Source: Oscillospiraceae bacterium (GTDB lineage: Bacteria; Bacillota; Clostridia; Oscillospirales; Ruminococcaceae). From it: 38,993 nucleotides of DNA. Below the pieces are notes generated by a model. That model was not told where the DNA came from, searched no databases, and saw only the letters and a program-made list of their open reading frames with translations. This document shows, piece after piece, positions 31,371 through 38,909 of this stretch. A program made the position numbers and the translations under genes. Every line of letters begins with the position of its first letter. Positions within the stretch are counted from its first letter, which is position 1. The stretch covers positions 1-38,993 of the forward strand of contig CACXEO010000083.1 of assembly GCA_902766785.1 (NCBI GenBank), given 5' to 3'.

Positions 31371-32617
31371 AATTTTCCCCTTTCAGCAAAAAGCAGCTCC
31401 AGGTTTTGACCTGGTGGTGTGAGAACAGCCCCTACAGGGGCCGGGACGCAATTATCTGCGACGGCGCCGTGCGCAGCGGCAAAACGCTCTGCATGTCGCT
31501 CTCCTTTGTCCTGTGGGCATTTTCGAAGTATTCCGGGCAAACCTTCGCTTTCTGCGGAAAAACCATCGCCTCCCTGCGCCGCAACGTCATTCTTCCCCTC
31601 CTGGCGGGGCTGGAGGAAATGGGGTTCTCCTGCGAGGAAAGGGTGTCCCGCAATACTGTGACGCTGACCTACGGGGACAAAAGCAACCTGTTTTATCTTT
31701 TCGGCGGGCGGGATGAGTCCTCCGCCGCGCTGATTCAGGGAATCACCCTTGCGGGGGTGCTGCTCGACGAGGTGGCGCTGATGCCCCGTTCGTTTGTGGA
31801 GCAGGCTCTTGCCAGGTGCTCAGTCCCAGGCTCCAGGCTTTGGTTCAACTGTAATCCTGAGCATCCTTTTCACTGGTTCTATGAGGAATGGATCAAAAAA
31901 TCGGAACAAAAGAACGCATTGTATCTCCATTTTACAATGGACGACAACCCCGCCCTGCCGGAGCAGATCAAAAAACGGTACCGCTCCCTTTACAGCGGCC
32001 CTTTTTACGAGCGTTTCGTGGAGGGGCGGTGGACTTCGGCGGCGGGGGCGGTTTACCCCATGTTTTCGGAGAAGAAGCACGTAGTGTGCACCCTGCCGGA
32101 GAGCTTTGAGCGGTATGTGGTCTCCTGCGACTACGGCACGGTCAACCCGGCTTCTTTCGGGCTTTGGGGAAAAAACGGCTCTGTCTGGTACCGGATACGG
32201 GAGTATTATTACGACTCCCGGAAAGAGCAGAAGCTCCGGACAGATGAAGAGCACTATGCCGCGCTTGACGAGCTGCTAAACGGAGCAAGACCGGATTTTA
32301 TCCTGGTCGATCCGTCGGCCGCAAGCTTTATGGAGTGCATCCGCCGCCACGGGAAGTACCGGGTGATTCCCGCGCAGAATGACGTGCTGGGCGGCATCCG
32401 GCGGGTGAGCGACGCGCTCCAAAGCGGGAAGATCCTCTTTTCAGAAAGCTGCCGTGACAGTATTCGTGAATTTTCCCTCTATGTCTGGGATCAAAACAGC
32501 GGGGAAGACCGCCCGGTCAAGCAGAATGACCACGCCATGGATGAAATCCGCTACTTTGTAAACACGGTGCTCTCAGCGCCGGAAGACGATTTTTTTGCCA
32601 TTTCATTGAGCCGCTGA
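31367..32617 (+). CDS. Phage terminase large subunit (TerL), PBSX-like
   Basis: The 416-aa protein carries both TerL activities. The packaging ATPase has Walker A GAVRSGKT (33-40) and Walker B VLLDE (131-135), followed by NCNPEHPFHWFYEEW (161-175). The RNase-H-fold nuclease has D255 in SCDYGTVNPASFGLW, D315 in ILVDPSAASF and D392 in NDHAMDEIRYFV. All catalytic acids are present, so it could package DNA. Length and motif set resemble the PBSX/Terminase_3 group. It starts at an ATGA overlap with terS, and the portal gene follows 25 bases later. Confidence 0.93.
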   Translation: MKFSPFSKKQLQVLTWWCENSPYRGRDAIICDGAVRSGKTLCMSLSFVLWAFSKYSGQTFAFCGKTIASLRRNVILPLLAGLEEMGFSCEERVSRNTVTLTYGDKSNLFYLFGGRDESSAALIQGITLAGVLLDEVALMPRSFVEQALARCSVPGSRLWFNCNPEHPFHWFYEEWIKKSEQKNALYLHFTMDDNPALPEQIKKRYRSLYSGPFYERFVEGRWTSAAGAVYPMFSEKKHVVCTLPESFERYVVSCDYGTVNPASFGLWGKNGSVWYRIREYYYDSRKEQKLRTDEEHYAALDELLNGARPDFILVDPSAASFMECIRRHGKYRVIPAQNDVLGGIRRVSDALQSGKILFSESCRDSIREFSLYVWDQNSGEDRPVKQNDHAMDEIRYFVNTVLSAPEDDFFAISLSR

Positions 32618-32642
32618 CCAATGGAAGAAAGGAGGAAATTGG

Positions 32643-33782
32643 TTGAATTTTTTTAAAAGATCCCGTCCGCAGGATGCAAAGCCAGTCCAGACCGCTCGAA
32701 GTCAGTCCGACCCCCTTGCCTTGTTCCAAACGCACCCACCGCTGTCGGTTGGGGAGATGCGCCTTTATGAGGCGATGCGGGAATCGGTTCCGGTCATTGA
32801 CGCCGCAATTCAGAAGATCATCCGGCTCACCGGTGAGTTTGTTGTGACGGCGGGGAACCGGGAAGCCGACGCCGCACTGAAATATTTCTGCGAAAATGTC
32901 CATGTCGGGGCAAGCGGGCTGGGGATTATGAGCTTTGTCTCCGCATATCTCGACCAGCTGCTGACTTACGGCAACGCGCTGGGTGAAATTGTACCCACGA
33001 AAGACGGCAGCGACATTGCCGCCCTCTACAACGCCTCACTCGAACAGGTGGAGGTCAGAGCCGGGAAAAACCCGCTCCAGGCCGAGATTGCGCTGCGGGG
33101 GGCGGGGCAGGCAAAACCACTGCGCCGCCCGGAACTCATTCTGTTTTCGGCGCTCAACCCGCCCGCAGGACAGACTACCGGGGTTTCGTTGCTGCGGGGG
33201 CTGCCTTTTGTCAGCTCGGTGCTTCTGAAAATTTTCCGCTCGGTGGGACAGAATTTCGAGCGGATGGGAAACCTGCGCTATGCGGTGACCTATAAGCCGT
33301 CCGGCGATGGAGTGGAGCGCGCTTCTGCAAAAGAGCGCGCAATGACGATTGCCCGCGAGTGGGCAGACGCCATGTCCGCGGCGGAACAGGGGCAGATCAA
33401 GGATTTTATCGCAGTCGGGGATGTGGACATCCGTGTTATCGGTGCGGACAACCAGATTATTGACAGCGAAGTCCCGGTCCGCCAGCTTTTGGAGCAGATT
33501 GTTGCAAAACTCTCTCTGCCTCCCTTTTTACTGGGATTTTCCTGGTCTACTTCGGAGCGGATGAGTACCCAGCAGGCCGATATCCTGACCAGTGAGCTGG
33601 AATATTACCGGCGGATTTTAACGCCGGTCATCCGGAAAATCTGCCGGATCTACCTCCGCCTCCGCGGCCTCGAAGGAGAGCCTCAGGTGGAGTGGGACAA
33701 CATCAATATGCAGGACGAGGTGGAGCTTGCCAGAGCGCGGCTTTACAACGCTCAGGCGGAGAGTGTTCTCCGCACGGAATAA
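32643..33782 (+). CDS. Phage portal protein
   Basis: The 379-aa protein fits portal families. An N-terminal DAAIQKIIRLTGEF segment comes first, then a wing/clip region with the recognisable PVRQLLEQIVAKLSLPPFLLGFSWSTSERMSTQQADILTSEL (about 279-319), and the long C-terminal stem/crown helix RRILTPVIRKICRIYLRL. Portal dodecamers form the DNA gate of the capsid and bind TerL and the connectors. The start is TTG at 32643 with AAAGGAGG 8 bases upstream. The length is on the short side but complete. Confidence 0.88.
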   Translation: MNFFKRSRPQDAKPVQTARSQSDPLALFQTHPPLSVGEMRLYEAMRESVPVIDAAIQKIIRLTGEFVVTAGNREADAALKYFCENVHVGASGLGIMSFVSAYLDQLLTYGNALGEIVPTKDGSDIAALYNASLEQVEVRAGKNPLQAEIALRGAGQAKPLRRPELILFSALNPPAGQTTGVSLLRGLPFVSSVLLKIFRSVGQNFERMGNLRYAVTYKPSGDGVERASAKERAMTIAREWADAMSAAEQGQIKDFIAVGDVDIRVIGADNQIIDSEVPVRQLLEQIVAKLSLPPFLLGFSWSTSERMSTQQADILTSELEYYRRILTPVIRKICRIYLRLRGLEGEPQVEWDNINMQDEVELARARLYNAQAESVLRTE

Positions 33783-33805
33783 AGGGACGAAGGGAGTGAA
33801 TAGAA

Positions 33806-34780
33806 ATGAAAGAAGGGTTTGTAATCAAGTCGGGAAAGGCCGGGGAAGTCTCTCCGGAGGAGCTCGGTAAGATCAACAGGTACTGCCGCCGGGAACTGAC
33901 GCCGGGGGAGGTCTATACCTTTTCGGTTATTCTCTGCGACAATGAAATTGACCGGGACGGCGAACGGTTTACCATCGGTGCGCTGAAGCGCCTGGCGGCC
34001 CTGTTCGTTGGCAAAACCGGGATTTTTGATCATAACCCGAAAGGGGAGAACCAGACGGCCCGCATTTTTGATACCGTTGTTTTAACCGATTCTTCCCGGA
34101 AAACGGCGGCGGGGGAACCGTATACCTATATAAAGGCATCGGCTTACATGGTACGCAGCCCAAAAACGGAGGAGTTGATCCTGGAGATTGACGCAGGAAT
34201 CAAAAAAGAGGTCAGCGTCGGATGCAGCGTTGCGAAAATAACTTGTTCCGTCTGCGGGGCCGACCTGCGGAAGGAAGGCTGCGAACACCGCAAGGGTGAG
34301 CTTGTCGGCGGTAAAGTCTGCCACGCCGTTCTGGACCAGCCGACCGACGCCTACGAATGGTCGTTTGTAGCGGTTCCGGCCCAACGCGCGGCAGGTGTTG
34401 TCAAAGGATTTTCCACAGAAAAGCCGCGCAGTACAGAGGTGCTTTTAAAGTCAATTCAGGAGGCGGGACGGGAGCTTTTGCTCACTGCCGCCGAACAAAA
34501 GGGCCTTGCCGGCTGGATGGAGCAAAGCCGTGCTGAGGCGGAACTGGGAAAACGGTATCTCTCCGAACTACGGGAGGAAATCATCCGGCTGAGCGCCCTG
34601 ACAGACCGTTCCGCGGAACATCAAATTATTCGGAAAATAACGGGAGGTCTTGACTCGGAAAGCCTGTGTGAGCTGCGGGACGCCTACCGGAAACGCTGGA
34701 ATGAATCTTCTGCGCCAGAACCCCAGCTTGCCAGGTGTAAAACCGGTGAAGAAACAGATAACACAGAGTTTATGATATAG
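33806..34780 (+). CDS. HK97-type prohead protease with zinc-finger-like insert and helical tail
   Basis: The 324-aa protein looks like a phage head-maturation serine protease. The catalytic His is probably H76 in IFDHNPKG and the Ser S137 in KEVSVGCSV, in the usual order, and DAYEWSFVAVPAQ closes the domain (about 181-193). A Cys/His cluster lies between (C147, C150, C159, H161), which resembles a zinc finger and is unusual for the family's minimal form. Residues about 200-310 are helical and may act as an internal scaffold. The GGGAGTGA stretch precedes the ATG. The position between portal and capsid fits this role. Confidence 0.78.
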   Translation: MKEGFVIKSGKAGEVSPEELGKINRYCRRELTPGEVYTFSVILCDNEIDRDGERFTIGALKRLAALFVGKTGIFDHNPKGENQTARIFDTVVLTDSSRKTAAGEPYTYIKASAYMVRSPKTEELILEIDAGIKKEVSVGCSVAKITCSVCGADLRKEGCEHRKGELVGGKVCHAVLDQPTDAYEWSFVAVPAQRAAGVVKGFSTEKPRSTEVLLKSIQEAGRELLLTAAEQKGLAGWMEQSRAEAELGKRYLSELREEIIRLSALTDRSAEHQIIRKITGGLDSESLCELRDAYRKRWNESSAPEPQLARCKTGEETDNTEFMI

Positions 34781-34790
34781 GAGGAAAAAT

Positions 34791-35138
34791 ATGAGCGTAA
34801 GATTTAATGGGATCAGCGACGTCGTGGTAACTTTTAATACTGCAAACGCTGTGGTCGGCGACCTTGTTTATGTCTCTGCCAACAAAACGGTAGAGAAAGC
34901 GGCAGCCAGCAATACCATCTGCGGCCTCGTAGTCTCTAAAAACGGAGGTTATGTTGGGGTGCAGATTAAAGGGGCAATGGAGCTTTCCTGCTCCGACTCT
35001 ACAATTGCGCTTGGCCGGCAGGAAATTGTGCCGGACGGCAGTAATGGCGTGAAAAAGCCGGCTTCCGGTTCGAAGGGCCTTGCCGCTTTAGTGGTCGATA
35101 TTGACGCCACAAATTCTAAAGTAACTGTCATTCTTTAA
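34791..35138 (+). CDS. Capsid decoration-like protein (DUF2190-like)
   Basis: The 115-aa, beta-rich protein has repeated GD/GG turns (VVGDLVYVSAN, GLVVSKNGGYVGVQIKGAMELS, LAALVVDIDAT). Small proteins of this form placed just before the major capsid gene are usually head decoration or stabilising proteins (DUF2190/gpD-like beta-tulip). The match is by pattern and position only. GGAGG precedes the ATG, and the capsid gene starts 25 bases after its stop. Confidence 0.6.
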   Translation: MSVRFNGISDVVVTFNTANAVVGDLVYVSANKTVEKAAASNTICGLVVSKNGGYVGVQIKGAMELSCSDSTIALGRQEIVPDGSNGVKKPASGSKGLAALVVDIDATNSKVTVIL

Positions 35139-35163
35139 GAAGTATAAAAACAGGAGGTAAAAA

Positions 35164-36171
35164 ATGGGATACGAAACCATAAAGTTAGAAAAGGGAATGT
35201 ACCATGTAGCCGGAAAAAGCTTTACCCAGGTTCTGGAGAGCATGGACCCTTCTCAGAATTATGCCGGCAGCGAACTGGAAGGGCTTGACGCCTACCAGCG
35301 CCAGCTCAAACGCTACGGAATCAAAGTATCGGGCGCGGGTTCCGATTCGGTGGAGAAATTCTTTAACACTGCCGATTCTTCTGCCCTTTTCCCGGAGTAT
35401 ATCTCCCGTGCCGTTGCGCAGGGGATTAACGAAGCGAACAGCCTGAATGAAATTATTGCGACAAAGACTATGATCAATGGCTTGGACTACCGCAGCATTA
35501 CCATTCCAGCTGACGATGAAACCCAGTCTCTTAAACGGGTGGCGGAGGGGGCGGCTATCCCCACCACAACCATAAAAAAACAGGAAAAGCTGGTGAAACT
35601 TGTTAAGCGCGGCCGGATGCTGGAGGCTTCTTACGAGGCAATCCGCTTCCAGAAACTTGATTTGTTTACCATTGCTCTCAAGCAGATCGGCGCATATATC
35701 GCCAAAACCCAGTTCAACGACGCAGTCGGCGTCCTTCTCAACGGCGACGGCAACGAGAACGCAGCCACCGCTGTGGCGCTGACAACCTCCGGCAGCTTTG
35801 GCTACGCCGACCTTGTCAAGCTCTGGAGCGAGCTGGGCGACTTTAAGATGAACGCCATTGTAGCTGATTCCGGGGCGATGGGGAAAATCCTCAACCTTTC
35901 TGAAGTTAAGGACGCTGTTGCGGGGCTCAACTTCCACGCCACCGGCAAACTGGTCACCCCGCTTGGGGCGAACCTTGTAAAATCGGCAGCGCTTCCTGAG
36001 AATACCCTGCTTGCTCTTGACAAAAACTGCGCGCTTGAAATGGTCTGTGCGGGCGATGTCATGGTCGAGTACGACAAACTCATTGACCGCCAGCTGGAAC
36101 GCGCGGCGATTACCTCGATTGCCGGCTTCTCCAAAATTTTTGCGGACGCCGTCAAGAAAATGGCGGTCTAA
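35164..36171 (+). CDS. Major capsid protein, HK97 fold
   Basis: The 335-aa protein has the features of HK97-type capsids. A helical N-terminal segment (about 1-65) may be removed by the protease, SALFPEYISRAVAQGINEANSLNEII leads into the E-loop region, and FNDAVGVLLNGDGNENAATAV marks the spine/loop. The P-domain ends with VMVEYDKLIDRQLERAAITSIAGFSKIF. ACAGGAGG lies before the ATG. A hairpin follows the gene, which would favour high capsid output relative to the connector genes. Confidence 0.88.
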   Translation: MGYETIKLEKGMYHVAGKSFTQVLESMDPSQNYAGSELEGLDAYQRQLKRYGIKVSGAGSDSVEKFFNTADSSALFPEYISRAVAQGINEANSLNEIIATKTMINGLDYRSITIPADDETQSLKRVAEGAAIPTTTIKKQEKLVKLVKRGRMLEASYEAIRFQKLDLFTIALKQIGAYIAKTQFNDAVGVLLNGDGNENAATAVALTTSGSFGYADLVKLWSELGDFKMNAIVADSGAMGKILNLSEVKDAVAGLNFHATGKLVTPLGANLVKSAALPENTLLALDKNCALEMVCAGDVMVEYDKLIDRQLERAAITSIAGFSKIFADAVKKMAV

Positions 36172-36194
36172 CGGGTACCGGCTTAAAACAACGG

Positions 36195-36218
36195 GCCGCT
36201 GTAAAAATTTACAGCGGC
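36195..36218 (+). promoter_or_regulatory. Hairpin after the capsid gene
   Basis: A perfect 11-bp inverted repeat (GCCGCTGTAAA, AA, TTTACAGCGGC; in practice a 9-bp stem with a 6-base loop) is followed by ACTCTTTT. It lies 23 bases past the capsid stop and just before the next ribosome site, so it may partly terminate or protect the capsid mRNA end. Confidence 0.65.
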
Positions 36219-36241
36219 ACTCTTTTAAAAGGAGGCAGACC

Positions 36242-36604
36242 ATGGAACTGTCTAAAGTTTGCCAGCTCTTTGCGGCCCTTACGGGAATGACGGCGGAGGA
36301 GGCGCTGGAACAGCTTGACCTGATCCGGCTTTCAATAGCGGAGGTGGAATCCTCCCTGAAGCCGGGGGTTGATCCAAAAGAACATGCTCACGTGTTGAGT
36401 TATGCCGCCGCTGCCGCCGCGTTTTACCGCTACAGCGTAATCGCCGCCAATACAGGCGGAATCCAGAGCATCCGCTCAGGGGAAACAACCATTGGCGCGG
36501 ACCCGGCTGCCGCCGTTGAAATCGCGGCGGCAATTCGGGATGAATTCCTGGCGCTGGCCGCCCCGCTTCTGACGGACCGGCGGTTCGGTTTTCAGGCCGT
36601 TTGA
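36242..36604 (+). CDS. Head-tail connector-like small protein
   Basis: The 120-aa helical protein starts LSKVCQLFAALTGMTAEEALEQLDLIRLSI and ends with IAAAIRDEFLALAAPLLTDRRFGFQAV. Its length, all-helix character and place directly after the capsid gene fit the head-completion/adaptor (gp6/gp15-like) class. I cannot match a named family. AAAAGGAGG lies 7 bases before the ATG at 36242; longer upstream in-frame codons fall inside the capsid gene. Confidence 0.6.
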   Translation: MELSKVCQLFAALTGMTAEEALEQLDLIRLSIAEVESSLKPGVDPKEHAHVLSYAAAAAAFYRYSVIAANTGGIQSIRSGETTIGADPAAAVEIAAAIRDEFLALAAPLLTDRRFGFQAV

Positions 36605-36621
36605 GCGTAAGGAGGCGTGTA

Positions 36622-36948
36622 ATGTCATTAAATAAAGCGCTACAAACCATGCTGCGCCGGTATGGGCGCCCGGTCCGTTACCGGGAGGATAACCGGATGG
36701 CGGTGACCACGGCGCTGATTACCCCCTGCACCGGTTCGCCCGCCGTTCTCAGAGCTGACGTTGCGGGGTTTTCAGAGGAAAACCGGTTTATCTACATCTC
36801 AGTTTCCGGCAGCCGTCCCCCGGCGATGGGAACTACGGTTTACAGCGGCGGAAACGAATACCGGGTGGAACAGAGCGGCGCTGTTAAGGCAGGGGGTGCC
36901 ATTGATTATGTGTGGGCGCTACTCATGCTGTATAAGGAGGCGGTATAG
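36622..36948 (+). CDS. Head-closure (stopper)-like protein
   Basis: The 108-aa, beta-rich protein begins with a short helix (LNKALQTMLRRYGRPVRYRED). Strands follow, including RFIYISVSGSRPPAMGTTVYSGGNEYRVEQSG and a final YVWALLMLYKEAV. Size and build fit the SPP1 gp16/HK97 gp10-like head-closure group, but the call rests on position. TAAGGAGG is 7 bases before the ATG at 36622. The stop overlaps the next start by one base. Confidence 0.55.
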   Translation: MSLNKALQTMLRRYGRPVRYREDNRMAVTTALITPCTGSPAVLRADVAGFSEENRFIYISVSGSRPPAMGTTVYSGGNEYRVEQSGAVKAGGAIDYVWALLMLYKEAV

Positions 36949-37388
36949 TGGATGAGCTGATGAATCTGATTACAAAAATGAAAGAAAAGCTTGCCGCCGA
37001 AGAGGCGTTTTCCGGTGTGGAGGTTAGGATGGCCTACGCTCCTGTAGCGTCTAGGACATCCCCGTTGGCCCCTCAGGTTATTTTGGAGCAGGGGGCTGTA
37101 ACCATTAAGGGAAAAGCTTTGGGGGATTACCTTGCGGGGGGCAGGGGGAAGCAGGCGAAGGCGGCGGTGAAATTTACAATTGTCTCTCCGCTTTCGGAGG
37201 GCATGCAGTGCTGTGCCGGGCTCTTTTCAAAACTCTGCCAGGCGCTGCTTTTTGACCCCATGTTCGGAATTGTCAGTATGACGGCGGGGAGTGTGAAGCT
37301 CTGTGCGGATAAAAGCGCTTATGAACTCACCGCGACCGCCGCGCTGGAAACCGACCTGTTTTACCGTACGGGGGAGGAAAATGAATAA
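36948..37388 (+). CDS. Tail-terminator-like protein
   Basis: The 146-aa protein has an N-terminal helix (DELMNLITKMKEKLAAEEAF). Strands and a helix follow in the order seen in tail terminators: AVKFTIVSPLSEGMQCCAGLFSKLCQALL, then IVSMTAGSVKLCADKSAYELTATAALETDLFYR. In phages such proteins cap the tail tube and join it to the head. The start is GTG at 36948, sharing a base with the previous stop, with AAGGAGG 7 bases upstream. No tail-tube gene follows, which makes this call tentative or the cluster unusual. Confidence 0.5.
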   Translation: MDELMNLITKMKEKLAAEEAFSGVEVRMAYAPVASRTSPLAPQVILEQGAVTIKGKALGDYLAGGRGKQAKAAVKFTIVSPLSEGMQCCAGLFSKLCQALLFDPMFGIVSMTAGSVKLCADKSAYELTATAALETDLFYRTGEENE

Positions 37389-37736
37389 ATGAACCGTATG
37401 ACATTTGGGATGTATACCTTCCCGTACAACCCGGAAAGCCTGAAAATTTCTCATTCCCGGCGGGTAATTACCCGCTTTTCCCCTTTTTGCGGCAGCATAG
37501 CTGATGATTACGGGCTGGAGGCTGTTCGTGTTTCGGGCGAGGGGGAATTTTCCGGTACAACGGCGGAAACCGAGCTTGAAACGCTGGTGCGGGAATTTAA
37601 AACGGGCGGCAAGCGGGTTTTGGTAGTCGGGGGAGAAATATTCCCCGCCTATTTTGAAAACCTCACGGTGATCCGCGGTGCGGAAACCCGGGCGGTGCGT
37701 TTCCATTTTGAATTTGTAGAAGCGCCCGCCCTGTGA
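37389..37736 (+). CDS. Small tail/baseplate-associated protein
   Basis: The 115-aa protein begins MTFGMYTFPYNPESLKISHSRR. This recalls the F-x-x-P-x-N-P-E start of XkdP-like and other proteins near the baseplate of contractile-tail phages, but it lacks a LysM domain. The rest (GEGEFSGTTAETELETLVREF, VRFHFEFVEAPAL) is beta-rich. It starts directly after the previous stop, with GGGGGAGG upstream inside that gene, so it is translationally coupled. Function is inferred from position next to the hub gene. Confidence 0.5.
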   Translation: MNRMTFGMYTFPYNPESLKISHSRRVITRFSPFCGSIADDYGLEAVRVSGEGEFSGTTAETELETLVREFKTGGKRVLVVGGEIFPAYFENLTVIRGAETRAVRFHFEFVEAPAL

Positions 37737-37754
37737 AGGTGAAAGGAGATAGAT

Positions 37755-38711
37755 GTGGAATTACAGTTTACCGGCGTCGGATTTGACGGAACCAGTGTGG
37801 ATTTGGGATGCCCGCTCTCACTTTCCTTCCACGCCGCTTTGACCTGTCCTTACAGTGAAATGACCGTTCAGGTGTTACCAAGGGAAAAACGGCTTAAAAG
37901 CGTGACGCTTCTTGTGGATGAAACACCTTTTTTTGAAGGGCTTGTTCTGACCCAGACGCTGGAGAAACGGCTTGCCGGTGCGACAAAGCTTGTCTGCAGG
38001 AGCAAACCGGGTTATCTGATGGAGGAAAACCAGATTAATCCGTACGCTTACTTTCAGGTGTCTGGCCAGTCAATTGTCAATGATTACGCAAAACCTTTCG
38101 GCATTGCCGGGGTGCGGCTGGATGAAAATAAGACAATTAACATCATGCTGGTTTCGGAAAAGGAGAGCTACTGGGATTACCTGACACAGTTTTTCGTTCA
38201 GGCCTATGGAAAACCACCGTATGTCCGGCGGGACAATTATATTGAACTGACCCCCTATACCGGAAGGAGCTTTCTGTTCTCCCCGTCCGAAACGGGGGGA
38301 ACCCGTTACCTGGATTTTTCAGAGCATTTTCACACAAGAACCCTCTCAAAAATCTATTTTTATACCGGCACGGATGATTTTGGCAGCCTATATGAGGAAA
38401 GCTACTCCAATCCTTCCGCAGAGGCTGTGGGTTTTCAAAAAGAGCTCTACATTCACCCAACCCGTTCCTGGGTTACAGAACACGAAAAATATGCAAATTA
38501 CCTATTTTATAAAAGTATGGTTGATTCCCGGGCGGTTGAAGTTACCCTGCCCGGCTGGCATGATTTTGAACCGGGCGACGGAATTAGCTTCGACAGGGGA
38601 AACGGCCTGGCCGAATCCCTATATGTTGGCGAAACCCGGATTATTACCGGAAAAGAAGGAATTACCACTATCGTGCGGCTGTGGGACCCGTCCCGCAACC
38701 TGCTGGCATAA
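37755..38711 (+). CDS. Phage hub protein, gp27/XkdQ/late-control-D-like
   Basis: The 318-aa beta-rich protein resembles the hub of contractile-tail machines. Early strands (CPYSEMTVQVLP, LVDETPFFEGLVLTQTLEKRL) lead to VSGQSIVNDYAKPFGI and SYWDYLTQFFVQAYGKPPYVRRDNYIELTP, then HTRTLSKIYFYTGTDDFG. The C-terminal FEPGDGISFDRG and GITTIVRLWDPSRNLLA are typical of XkdQ/gpD-like proteins. GTG at 37755 follows AAAGGAGA. It is the last gene of the cluster and a terminator lies 7 bases past its stop. No spike, sheath or tape-measure gene accompanies it. Confidence 0.68.
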   Translation: MELQFTGVGFDGTSVDLGCPLSLSFHAALTCPYSEMTVQVLPREKRLKSVTLLVDETPFFEGLVLTQTLEKRLAGATKLVCRSKPGYLMEENQINPYAYFQVSGQSIVNDYAKPFGIAGVRLDENKTINIMLVSEKESYWDYLTQFFVQAYGKPPYVRRDNYIELTPYTGRSFLFSPSETGGTRYLDFSEHFHTRTLSKIYFYTGTDDFGSLYEESYSNPSAEAVGFQKELYIHPTRSWVTEHEKYANYLFYKSMVDSRAVEVTLPGWHDFEPGDGISFDRGNGLAESLYVGETRIITGKEGITTIVRLWDPSRNLLA

Positions 38712-38717
38712 AAGGAG

Positions 38718-38745
38718 CGCGGAAGCCTTTGGCTTCCGCGTTTTT
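38718..38745 (+). terminator. Terminator closing the phage-type cluster
   Basis: A perfect 10-bp stem (CGCGGAAGCC, TTT, GGCTTCCGCG) is followed by five T residues, starting 7 bases past the hub stop. It indicates that the transcription unit really ends here. Confidence 0.88.
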
Positions 38746-38900
38746 CCCTGTTTCCGGCAATGATCGTGTCCCAAGCTTTCCGGATTAGCGCTCCGGGCTG
38801 TCTGAAAAGAAGTAAGCACCAGGCTGATGAAGATTGCAAAAGAAAAAATGAAATATGAAAAATCACTGCGGAATTTTTGCATACAAGAATTTGTGTTTTA

Positions 38901-38909
38901 TGTTATAAT
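38901..38909 (+). promoter_or_regulatory. Extended -10 promoter near the window end
   Basis: TGT-TATAAT is an extended -10 box; the -35 region is weak. It reads directly into the repeated sequence at the end of the window. Confidence 0.55.

Noticed and set aside
35185..36243. Long open frame of 352 aa on the minus strand across the capsid gene
   Set aside because: It lies fully antisense to a gene with clear capsid features and a ribosome site; the antisense translation has no recognisable motif.
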